DNA from: Phallusia fumigata
Lineage: Eukaryota; Chordata; Ascidiacea; Phlebobranchia; Ascidiidae
NCBI GenBank assembly: GCA_008931825.1
Contig: QXVZ01022921.1
Location: forward strand, 1-27,999
Length of the DNA stretch: 27,999 bases
Direction: 5' to 3'
Positions 17,701 to 26,393 of this stretch are shown one piece after another. Position 1 is the stretch's first letter. Every line of letters begins with the position of its first letter. The notes under the pieces were generated by a model. The model was not told the origin of the DNA and did not search any database. It was given only the letters and a program-made list of their open reading frames with translations. A program made the translations under genes and the position numbers.

Positions 17701-20700
17701 TAAAGGCATTACAGAAAACAATTAAATGTTATTTTATAGTAATTAGTTTTGTTTCGAAGCATAAGCTTAACTTTGTAGCTATATTTAAAAATGTGTTGCA
17801 TTTAAAAGTTTTTTCACATTACTTACTGGACCAAACATCAAGTTCTGGTGAGAATTCTCCTGGCCCTGCTTCGTTTCTTGCTCGCAAAAACATTCTGTAT
17901 TGATTGTTTGGTGATACAGAGAAAGAAAACTCTGTGGTTGATGGGTCGTTCACCATGGTCAGGTTGTTTGTAGAAGTTTGCACTAAAAGCTCATACTGTA
18001 GGAGTTCACAACATGGAAAACCACCACCAAGTGGATAATGATTAACTACAATTGTGTCTGTTGAGACAGAGACCAGCATCAATGGATGCATTGGAGCAGG
18101 TACTGTAAAATAAGTTAAATCAGATTTTAGTTCTCAGTGTACCTTTGTATTTTTGCCACTGCTTGACTGCAGAGATTAAAGAGGTTATTTACCAGTTGGA
18201 TTTCATTACACATGATTTCCTGAACTTGTAAGTTAGTGCTCGTGGTTTGTTTTTGTAGTGTTGTGTGCTAATAATAGATTTAGGTATTGCTGTAAAAGAG
18301 CGAAATGGGTAGCTAGTAAGATGTTTCAAATGGACATATTTTTCCACAGTTTTGTTCACAAAGCCCTTTCAAAAAGAAAAAAAACTTGCCTGTCAAATGT
18401 CTAGTGGTGGGAGAAGTCCGTAAATGAACGCCGAAGTCTGACACAATAAACATATGGTAGACAGTGGAAGAGGATAATGGGCTAATAAGAGTTGGACTTG
18501 TGACATTGTCTTGCACCAACTGGAAGCTGCCAAAAGCATCAAAAACAGCAACAGAGAATGAAGCATTTCTGGCATAGTTAGGTGGAGGAGTCCAAGCAAT
18601 TTCCAGAGAATCAGCATATGCAACAACAGTTGTGGGTGGACCGCTTGCAACGGGAGCTAAATTAGATAAAATAACAGAGTTGTTGAATTCTAAAAACTTT
18701 AGAGTAGTAATGGACACATGAAAAGGTGGTATTTTCTACTTTTTTATGCCATGACAAAATATTGATAGTATTTTGGTGCGACACACTAAAATCAAGCCAT
18801 AATGGACAAGGGTTTTTGTTTAGTACTTTTGTTACTTCTTATGAGTTGGACAACTGTTTAAATGAGTGCCACTCAGGGGGGCAAAAACTTATGAGGGTGG
18901 CATTTTTTTCTAGACTTAAACCAATGCAACATTTTTGCTTTTAGACAGTGGCTTAACTTTTTCAAAATATGCTCCAAAGTAGTAAATTAAAAGTAGAGAT
19001 GGATGTGCAGAATATAATATCTGTAGATCAAACATGTCTATCAAGTTTTTGACAAATTAACATATTTCAGTATAAAACATATCTAAATTTTTGTGTAGCT
19101 ACAATACTTGTAGTTACCCTTTTAGGGATGTTTACAATTCTGGTGTTATAAATTAGATATTTTTACTCTAAAATCAAATTTCTTACTCATTTCAGTTAAG
19201 TCAGGACACTCGAAACCAGGCAAAGTGCCGACATATATATAATTATGAGATTCTAAAAGTCAATTTCTAAAACACTAACAGGGAACACTCAAAATAAAAA
19301 AACTAGTTTCCTTTGGTGTCTTTATTCCCAGCTTTTGGTTTATTATGTTTTTTATCTCGTTAAAATATTTATTCACAATCCTATCAACAATTAGTAGAGT
19401 GACCTCAATGGCCCCTGAACAAAAAAAAAACACTTACATGTGGTTGCAGTTTCTGTAACCGGGGTACTAGCTCCACCACTGTTTTGGGACTGCACTGAAA
19501 CCTCAAAAATAGTGTTGGATGCTAATCCTGTTACAGTAATACTTGTAGAACCTCTTTGAACCATTTTGCTGGGAACCCCAACATCGACAACAGTCGTTGC
19601 AGTAAAAACAACCAAATATGAATTAACAACTCCACTATTCGGAGGATCCCAAGAAAGGTCCACAGAGGTTTCAGACTCAGAAGTGACCATCAAGTTTTGT
19701 GGGGGATCGGGCACTGCAAAAAGAGGTGTAAAGAAATCAGAGAAATTTTTGCAGCCACTACCCACCACGACCAACACCCTGAAAAATTGAATATTCGTTG
19801 TGTTTCTTTTTCTCAAGCAACTATTAAAAGTATTTTTAGCGGCAGTGGCTAGTGATGTACAGCATATAAAGTCAATCCCGAAATCAAATCCCTTGGCCAA
19901 TTAAAAGGCTGTTCTTGACTGAGTGTTTGTGGTGCTTGGTTAAGCTTTCTTTCAAGGTTATGCATGTTTTGGCCTTGCGGTACCTCTGTTAGTTGCACCT
20001 ATAACTATTGTTAACTTCATAAGTAAGTTTGTTGTTGTTCTTCAACAGCTGTTGTAGTCACACTATGATACTGGCCTAAATAAATCCAAGTTCATCCCAA
20101 TTTGGTCTAAAAATTAGTTTAATCTCTGATTTTGCCAAGCCAATTTATGGTCTTATACCTAATAAGTGCTAAAATTAATACCAAGTCATTCAAACCAAAT
20201 ACAGATCATTTCACTTTTTTTAAAGTGCTCTTTCAAAAGTAGTCTTTAAATGTAGGTAATTTTAGTATAAAGGGGAGGTTACCAGACTGTGATAATCTAT
20301 TCTGGTAAACTACAGTACCAATTTAATTCATAAAAGGGTAAAAAATATTCAAAAGTGCCTAACTTCATTGTTGAAAAACTTGTGGGGCCAATACCTGTAA
20401 CTGCATTTTGCGAGTTGCTCATCAGAGTAAGATTACCATCTACATTTCGTACTAGCAAACTCTGTTGTATTGTGTACCATGTACCCGCCATCAGACCCGG
20501 AATCACAATTGGATTAGTGGAAAAATGAACATCACCACTTGTTTGTCCAGTATGTGTGCTTGCTGAATGACTCACTGCATAGTAGCCCTCAAATCCATTA
20601 TTGTCATCCCATGTGTAGGAAACCGCAATTGAGTCAACTGTACTAGTGTCCCAGGATATTATAGGGTCGAAAGGATCTGTAAAGTATTTATTGACTATTT

Positions 20701-23700
20701 TGTATGTCAGGTTTGAAATAATCTACTGGGCTTACTAGGATTTTCATGTAAAATGATATATTAACATGCAAAACAAGCTTTTTTTAGGTTTTGCTGTATA
20801 TTGCTGTTTAGAGAATTGTAACATTACCACACAAATTACCACATGAAGCTTTATTACATATTGATTTGTGTTAACAAAATCGAAAGAACGAATTTCAATC
20901 TTATTAATCTAGAGTATTTTAATTGATCCTGAGCTTGAAATACAAGAACAAACTATCATTTACCTGTCCACACCTCCGCATGTCCTCCATCACTGCTTCT
21001 ACCACCTGTATTGTAAGCAAAGACTCCAACAGTATAATGGGTGTTGGATTCCAGACCAGGAACTGTGGTTGCAAGCACATCTCCAACATCCTCGTATGGC
21101 CCTATACTTGCATCATTAATCCGCACTTCATAACCATCTACTTCTGTTCCATTGTTGGTAGGCGCTATCCATGTTATTGCGATTGAATTTTTGGTTGAAG
21201 TCACAGAAGGTGTATCCACACTGTTTGAAACTAAAAAGACATAGGAGTAACTGCTTAAAATCAGTTGTTGTAGATATTTAAGAATATTTACAGAGTGTAT
21301 TTAAAACTATGTTGCAAATGCTCTATTAAAAAAGTGTGGATATTTAAGAATATTTTAATGTTCACATGTGTGAAATCACTAATGTGAACCTGAAACTTTA
21401 AGAGTTAGATCCTGGTTATTTAAAATTAGCGAATTTAAAAAAGATTTCATTTGGCACATAGCTGTAACCAGAAAAAAAGGTAAGATCGAACTTATGTGAC
21501 TGAAGTCTGCAGCTTTTCGACTTGGCCACAAAAACACATGGGTGGTTTTAAACCTAACTCTTCTGCCACCTCTTTACAAACTCAAATAATATGTTTTTGT
21601 TTTTATACTGTTGTTTAAATATTTTTAAGATCAAACAAAATAGCTCTAATTCGGCATTCTGATAGATTATAACATTTACCTGTGTACATTACATCTGTTG
21701 CTGACTGGATCCTGGTAGAGCCAAACACGGCAAATGCCTTAACATCAAACCGTGTGGCTGACGGTAAACCCGTGATAGTTATTGGTGATACAATGCCACT
21801 AGCTGAAGGATACATCATAGAAGTATCCTCAGCTTCGACATCATATCCAATTAATGTTTTGGCTCGACCCCCCACATCAACAGAAATGTCGACGGTAATA
21901 GAATCAGAAGTGCTGCTCAGAAATACCACCACTGGACCTAGAGGATCTAGAAAAAACATCAGTATGTTAACATGCCACCAAGGGTAATAGATCACCAAAA
22001 TTAATCAACAAGCTGATATCAAGTTACTTTTTAGCAGTGCTATAAAACAGGGCTTTAGAGTCCTAGACCTGGGCTCTTCATGCTTCTGATAGTGGCTGAT
22101 TTCACATATATACGTTTTTTGCAATAACCCTTTAAGGTTTTTCTGATGCGCTACAGCATTTCAATTGCAGTTTGTTTAGGTAATTTTGAACATATAAATA
22201 ATGTTCTAATATCATCCTTCTTATTAATGCAGACACAATTCGTCATACTTTATTGCATGAATGTATTCCTAGAGAACTGAATTATACGTATACATTTGCA
22301 TTTTACTAGTTCAAAGTAACAAAATTGCAAAAGATGGTCATCCAGGTTTGCTGCCAACCAATACAGATATGTTAGGGCATCAGATCTACAGTGTTTTGTA
22401 TGATAACATTTTTTATTAGTATTTTGATATTAGGAAAAATTTTTTTCTGGTTTTAAACTTAAACAATACATAATATTACCTGTATCTATTGTGTCAATGG
22501 GGCCGGGTGCACTAGATCCCTGCTGATTTTTGGCTATAACTCTGCAATAATATGCTGTGTTGCTTTCCAAAAATGATACAGAGATAGATAGTGAAGTAGT
22601 GTTTGCAGTGATGGGAGCAGAAAATGCAATGTCAGTGTCATATTCAAAATCGTAGCTAGTGATTGCATCTCCTCCTGGAGGCTTTGACCAGGAAGCTGAA
22701 AATGAACTGGTTGATGGGCTTCCCAACGATAATGCCACTGGAGAAGAAGGGACTGAAAAACAAAAAGTTTTTTTAACCAAAGAGAACTATAAAACTCTGT
22801 AGTCATGATTTATGCTTACAAAACACATTTGTTGTGTTTTTTAAGATTTATTGAATTTTTTAATTTAAAATATACATAGAAAAGAGCCATAACTGTGATA
22901 TGGTTAGTTGACTTTTAGCCCAGAAAATTTTTTTTAAAACTTTGTTAACAAAGTCATTGCATTTAGAAATGCAAGTTGGTAAATGCATAAAATGTGTTTG
23001 TGTGGTTGTTTGACACCAAAACAAGATATAATCAGCAGAAGTTTTGTTTTCAACTTTAAAGAACTTGTATAAAAGCTCCCTGCAGGCTAATTTAAAAACC
23101 TTTGCTGATTACAACAAAACAGTCTAATTCCCAATAGCTAAACCAAAACTTTTGATCAGATTTAAAAGTTGAGTAAGTAATGTCGGGCAAAAAAATCGAG
23201 TAAAGTAATCTAACTCACATGTTCTAAAGCAACAAGAAGGTCATTAACCACAATTGCAAATTAAATTTCACACGAGCTCAATTTTTTATTTTTTGAACCA
23301 AATTTTGTAGCTCTTACTGGTTTGTATGAAAAATATTCCAGAAGAAAGATAGGAATCAGGGAATACACCAGAAGAATCAACATAATGCGAAGTGACAGTA
23401 ACTTCATATTCTGTGTTGGAATCCAGTCCGGCTATATTGACATTAGATGAAGTGAAGGTTCCTTGGGAAACTCCATCAACAAATACTTCATATGACACAA
23501 AAGTCCGGAGAGTTCCATCTTCAGTTGGTGTTGTTATGGTGATTAGGGTTGAGGTTGTCATAGGCATTGTCTGAGTGATTTCTGTCACTGCCGTTGGTTC
23601 TGCAGTACAGAAATAAAAAACAACCATTCAAGTTTTTTTAAACCAACAGAAAACATTTATGTCAAAATAGTAATGTTGGTTTCTTTGAGCAGTTTGGAGT

Positions 23701-26393
23701 TAACATAAGCATGGAATGTTTTGTATATTTTAGTACATCTGCACACAACAGTGTAACCTCTGCTGTCACTGGAACTATGGTGGGTTCAATTTCCACCCAG
23801 CAAGTTTTTATAAAGTAACATTTTTAAATAATTTGTAGCATGCAAATTTGTATTTTTTTCCACAATTTACATTAATTATATGCAGCAAAATTACTATTGC
23901 GGCTGCTTATATTTGCTAAATTGGCTAAAAATGGGTTGTGACTGTCAATGCAAAATATAAGATTATTTATCTTTCACCGTTTGTACAGTCCAGTGTGGCT
24001 CAAAGTTTTAAACTGAAAATGAACATAAAAAGTTGGGAAGTTGCAGCTACCATTCATTCATGAATAAAATAAGTCGCGACTAAACGTCACTTAGGTTGAA
24101 ATTGATGCCCAAGCAAAGGCAGGAATAAAAAATGCCCATAAACTTAAACCAACATTAGATGTTTGTAAAAAACATGTTAACTTCTTGAATAATAGGGTGT
24201 CAACAAAAAGCAACAAGTAAAAAGTCAAACCTGTTGCATAGCTGAACACAGAAGAAAAGTCTCCCTGACCACATCCAGTAACTGCTGCTACTGATACAAA
24301 ATACAGTGTATTAGTTTTTAGGTCACCAATGGTTGTCTCCAGTGCAGAAGGATCATCAACTTCCACTGTGGAATTAGTTGTATCTGTGTTATATTGCACA
24401 ACATAGCCGATGATGCCATCGCCTCCTATGGGAGCAAACCACTGTACAACGGCAAGGGTGTTGTTAGCTTCCTCAGTTACTAAAATATTGAATGGCACAT
24501 CTGGTTCTGAAACAAATAGTGTCCATTTAAAATTATTAAATAATGAAGCTGATCGCAAAAAAACAGACCTGTATTTTTTCTATAGCATGTACATGATACA
24601 GCAGAAAAAATTTAAGATAGTTAAATTGTGTTTTGCCTTAACTATAAGGTAAAAATTTCCAGGCGTTCAATAAAGAAAGTATAACACCCACCTATTATTG
24701 GATTTAATATATGAGTAAAGTTGCCTTAAAACAGAAAAAGGATGCATTACAACATATGCAACTTACTGGTTGAGATCACAACTACAGATGAAGCTCTGAA
24801 CATCTCCGTTTCACCAAATCCCAGATTGTAAATAGTTGTCAGATTAACCATAAGATCAGTAGCAGGTAGCATTGTAAAATTGTAAGTGTTGCTGGTGGTT
24901 TCCACACATGGATCTAATTCTTCACAAATCACAAATCCATAGATACTCATGCGATACATAGCTTGATTCTCAAAAGGGTCAATCCAAGACACCACCACAA
25001 AATCAGTTGTGCAGATTCTAGTTTCAAACGCTGTTGTGGGCAATGCATCTTAACCAAACAAAAGTCAGTTAGTAGCTACACACTTGAAAGGGTTACGTAT
25101 AAGTATACTGGCTTAAGGCAAAGTTTTTTTCCCTGAAGTTTTTTTTTTCAAGTAGCAAGATACCAACACAACAAAGCTGTTTGCCTACACACAATTCTCC
25201 AAAAGTCAAGGGTAAATATACCTGGAAAATCATACATTAACTGCTGTTTTATTGGTAGAAAATGTGCTAAAAGCTGATCAAAGGATTTTATACATATGCA
25301 GCTGCACTTTATACCTGTTGCAATCTGTATTGATTCAGTACCAGAAGGAGTTTGTTCAAAATTGACAGTAGTAATCCCAATAAAAATCAGATCATTTGGT
25401 AAAATGGTTATGATCTGATCGAGGAAGTCATTTGAAACTGATACCATTGTGCCAACACCCCATGTTAATATATAATGATCAATGTCATTTCCTCCTTCTG
25501 GTTTCTCCCAGGTAATTTTTACAGCTGTTGAATTAATAATTAAATAGTCCAAGTTTCGAGGTGGAGATGGATCTAAAAACATAGGTTTAATAAATCCCTT
25601 GGCAGCAAAATCAAATGTTACAGCTGCATTCAGAAACTACACTCTCTGGCAACCCAATACTCCAAGCGATGAATTAAAAAACTTGTGTATAAATGGTTAT
25701 GGGTAAAAAAATAATAAAACAGGTTATTTATAATCCCAACACTTCCACTGTGAAATATTTGTTTCACAATGGGAACTAAGCCAAAAATGGTTTGGGTGGT
25801 CATACCAATGTATTAGTCCAATTAGGTTTAACTGCAGATTTGTTGCATAAAGAATAAAGTTTGGCAAGTTTGCAATTCGAGGGCCAATTGTAAGACAAGC
25901 ACTCAAAATGTAAAATATAGTCTAAAAGTCTGTCGCTGGGAAATACAGTGCATATTTTAATGCTCAGGTCTCTAAGCTTAAGGGCATTACTTAGTTGCCA
26001 AAGTTTAAATAGCAATATTAGGTTTGATACATCATGGACAACAATTCAACTTTTTAGTGCAGAATCATCCATTGTTTATGTTTGGCCATTAATAAACCCC
26101 AAAATATACTCTGTATGGATAAACAAGCAAACCTGTGTGAAATTCAACTGTCTTTTTACGTTCCACAGTAAGACCATCATATACGGCTTCTACTTCGATG
26201 TTGTATACTGATGTTGGTGTCAGTCCTGTTAGGACAAACTCATCTGCAGAAACCTGCGTCCCAGAATGACCACCGCCATTTATCAAATAGTGTTGAAAAG
26301 TGTAGGCACCAGTAGGCCCACCAATTAGCTGCATGTTCAATTTTGCCTGTGTAGAACTTATTTCTACAGCTCGAATCATAGGTAGTCCAGGCA
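11655..26393 (-). CDS. FN3 (x15)-ZP-EGF transmembrane protein, 5' incomplete
   Basis: Twenty-three exons encode about 1,756 residues to a stop at 11655. Order from N to C: 15 fibronectin type III domains, one per exon, each entered in phase 1; a ZP domain (exons at 14597-14804, 14223-14386, 13740-13914, 13535-13605, 12878-13067 and the start of 12410-12520); an RKRR furin-type site; one EGF-like domain; a 19-residue hydrophobic helix; the tail HKNKL. The frame stays open through all junctions. ZP proteins are secreted, cleaved before the membrane anchor and polymerise into coats or apical matrices, while FN3 arrays are rigid adhesive spacers (family knowledge). A role in the egg coat, tunic or another apical matrix is inference. 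The first visible exon starts in the middle of a codon, so signal peptide and possibly more domains are missing. I know no named orthologue with this architecture. Confidence 0.88.
12052..12160 (-). CDS. FN3-ZP gene, EGF-like exon
   Basis: Acceptor TTAAAG|GCA, donor AAGT|GTAAGG. With the Cys at the end of the preceding exon it completes six cysteines spaced 6-3-8-1-12, an LDL-receptor-type EGF fold. No clear calcium-binding start (D-x-D/N-E) is seen. Confidence 0.82.
12410..12520 (-). CDS. FN3-ZP gene, end of ZP-C and furin site exon
   Basis: A phase 0/0 exon. It opens with NCGSERKRRDV: the final ZP-C cysteine, then RKRR encoded at 12494-12505, a canonical proprotein convertase site placed as in other ZP proteins. 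VTYGPIML downstream resembles the external hydrophobic patch that blocks early polymerisation. It ends with the first Cys of the EGF domain. Confidence 0.83.
12878..13067 (-). CDS. FN3-ZP gene, ZP-C exon
   Basis: Acceptor TTTTCAG|C, donor TTG|GTAATT. It completes NGCP at the junction and encodes FQFKAFVWANVPDRDQMIFV-HC, then two further Cys (MVC, DGC). These are hallmarks of the ZP-C subdomain. Confidence 0.87.
13535..13605 (-). CDS. FN3-ZP gene, ZP-C CWATP exon
   Basis: A 71-bp exon encoding AQHCWATPSNSPDDSVSYPI and VVNG. The Cys-Trp-Ala-Thr-Pro block is the most diagnostic ZP-C signature. Donor AATGG|GTTAGT, phase 2. Confidence 0.88.
13740..13914 (-). CDS. FN3-ZP gene, ZP linker/ZP-C exon
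   Basis: Acceptor TTGGCAG|C, donor CTTCAG|GTAAAT. It encodes EHGQFDLSLNFFTSDGYNTP, the usual G-x-F-x-x-x-L-x-F-F pattern at the start of ZP-C. Confidence 0.85.
14223..14386 (-). CDS. FN3-ZP gene, second ZP-N exon
   Basis: Acceptor TTTTTTCAG|ATT (phase 0), donor ATTTT|GTGAGT (phase 2). It encodes LLFTYTVQL and FEFQCVFNRS, the ZP-N pattern Y-x-x-x-v followed by i-x-x-x-C-x-Y/F-x-R. Confidence 0.85.
14597..14804 (-). CDS. FN3-ZP gene, first ZP-N exon
   Basis: Acceptor GTTCAG|G (phase 2), donor AATGGG|GTATGT (phase 0). It encodes GDQIVVSSREI, MSQC and ALFHFNLSDC, matching the ZP-N core. The expected first cysteine before GDQIVV is Ser (codon at 14765-14767). The open frame runs on to 14555, but the phase of the next exon fixes the donor here. 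Confidence 0.82.
14805..15449 (-). other. Intron between the last FN3 exon and the ZP domain
   Basis: 645 bp of AT-rich sequence. A 111-codon plus-strand frame at 14846-15181 lacks recognisable domains and splice support. It marks the switch from phase-1 FN3 modules to the ZP exons, entered in phase 2. Confidence 0.6.
15450..15735 (-). CDS. FN3 domain 15 exon (last, next to ZP)
   Basis: Enters in phase 1 but leaves in phase 2 (ACTGG|GTCAGG), unlike the other FN3 exons. FN3 hallmarks are IIVDWNPPTMGGG, MYKITWSS and GLLPVTTYQVAVQAINAHG. The frame stays open for another 60 bp into the intron, but only this donor fits the ZP exon. Confidence 0.87.
16189..16497 (-). CDS. FN3 domain 14 exon, Cys-rich
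   Basis: The longest FN3 exon (309 bp). Core motifs are ITIEWSC, YEIVWDQ and LLINTLYSIRVSASNGYSFG. It has four cysteines (SCAGLIGC, ICEHS, QICTS), while most FN3 domains have none, suggesting intradomain disulphides. Confidence 0.86.
16710..16982 (-). CDS. FN3 domain 13 exon
   Basis: Phase 1/1, ends YTG|GTGCGT. Motifs are SDSISLEWDPL, DYFVSI and LEPNRRYTFTVQAEG. Confidence 0.88.
16983..17826 (-). other. Intron between FN3 domains 12 and 13
   Basis: 844 bp, the longest intron seen. No second gene, RNA or repeat could be recognised in it. Confidence 0.55.
17827..18102 (-). CDS. FN3 domain 12 exon
   Basis: Phase 1/1, donor TCCA|GTAAGT. Motifs are YELLVQTS, PNNQYRMFLRARNEAGPGEF and a CC pair in GGFPCCELL. 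The usual strand-B Trp is replaced (VVNHYPLG). Confidence 0.86.
18390..18656 (-). CDS. FN3 domain 11 exon with GC donor
   Basis: Enters in phase 1 after AATTTAG. Motifs are SLEIAWTPPPNYARNASFSV and LSSSTVYHMFIVSDFG. It leaves at GACAG|GCAAGT, a GC-AG intron. No GT donor nearby keeps phase 1 for the next domain. Confidence 0.85.
18657..19437 (-). other. Intron between FN3 domains 10 and 11
   Basis: 781 bp. Apart from short plus-strand frames without domains I see nothing. Confidence 0.55.
19438..19713 (-). CDS. FN3 domain 10 exon
   Basis: Phase 1/1. The most canonical copy: PDPPQNLMVTSESETSVDLS, then WDPPNSG, YLVVFTA and GLASNTIFEVSVQSQNSGG. Donor ACAT|GTAAGT. Confidence 0.9.
19714..20394 (-). 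other. Intron between FN3 domains 9 and 10
   Basis: 681 bp. No additional gene or repeat recognised. Confidence 0.55.
20395..20676 (-). CDS. FN3 domain 9 exon
   Basis: Phase 1/1, acceptor CTTTACAG|AT, donor TTACAG|GTATTG. Motifs are DSIAVSYTWDDNNGFEGYYA and GLMAGTWYTIQQSLLVRNVD. A divergent member: the strand-E Tyr is kept, the end less so. Confidence 0.82.
20964..21230 (-). CDS. FN3 domain 8 exon
   Basis: Phase 1/1. Motifs are NSIAITWIAPTNNG, GYEVRIN and GLESNTHYTVGVFAYNTGG. Donor GGACAG|GTAAAT. Confidence 0.89.
21231..21679 (-). other. Intron between FN3 domains 7 and 8
   Basis: 449 bp. 'atatttaagaatattta' occurs twice (about 21273 and 21340), a small local repeat. Otherwise featureless. 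Confidence 0.5.
21680..21946 (-). CDS. FN3 domain 7 exon
   Basis: Phase 1/1, acceptor TTTTTCTAG|AT, donor ACACAG|GTAAAT. Motifs are SDSITVDISVDVGG, GYDVEAE and GLPSATRFDVKAFAVFGS. The strand-B Trp is absent. Confidence 0.86.
21947..22479 (-). other. Intron between FN3 domains 6 and 7
   Basis: 533 bp. No coding or structural feature recognised. Confidence 0.5.
22480..22752 (-). CDS. FN3 domain 6 exon
   Basis: Phase 1/1. Motifs are SFSASWSKPPGGDAITSYDF and LESNTAYYCRVIAKNQQGSS. One Cys in strand F. Confidence 0.89.
22753..23317 (-). other. Intron between FN3 domains 5 and 6
   Basis: 565 bp. AT-rich, nothing further recognised. Confidence 0.5.
23318..23599 (-). CDS. FN3 domain 5 exon
   Basis: Phase 1/1, donor ACCA|GTAAGA. 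Motifs are YEVFVDGVSQGTF and GLDSNTEYEVTVTSHYVDSS. The N-terminal half is Thr-rich and lacks the strand-B Trp. Confidence 0.87.
23600..24230 (-). other. Intron between FN3 domains 4 and 5
   Basis: 631 bp. No additional feature recognised. Confidence 0.5.
24231..24506 (-). CDS. FN3 domain 4 exon
   Basis: Phase 1/1. Motifs are LAVVQWFAPIGGDGIIGYVV, LKTNTLYFVSVAAVTGCGQG and a final ATG|GTTTGA junction. Confidence 0.89.
24767..25048 (-). CDS. FN3 domain 3 exon
   Basis: Phase 1/1, acceptor TTGGTTAAG|AT, donor ACCA|GTAAGT. Divergent: the core FVVVSWIDPFENQ is clear, the strand-E region (LPATDLMVNLTTIYNLGFG) less so. Extra cysteines occur in RICTT and FVICEELDPC. Confidence 0.8.
25315..25572 (-). 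CDS. FN3 domain 2 exon
   Basis: Phase 1/1. Motifs are PSPPRNLDYLIINSTAVKIT, WEKPEGGNDIDHYILTW and LPNDLIFIGITTVN. Donor CAACAG|GTATAA. Confidence 0.88.
25573..26132 (-). other. Intron between FN3 domains 1 and 2
   Basis: 560 bp. Several short frames on both strands, none with a domain. Confidence 0.5.
26133..26393 (-). CDS. FN3 domain 1 exon (most 5' exon visible)
   Basis: Acceptor TTTTTTACAG|TG, so the first codon is split and an upstream exon is required. Motifs are YLINGGGHSGTQ and LTGLTPTSVYNIEVEAVYDG. The strand-B Trp is missing. Confidence 0.86.
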
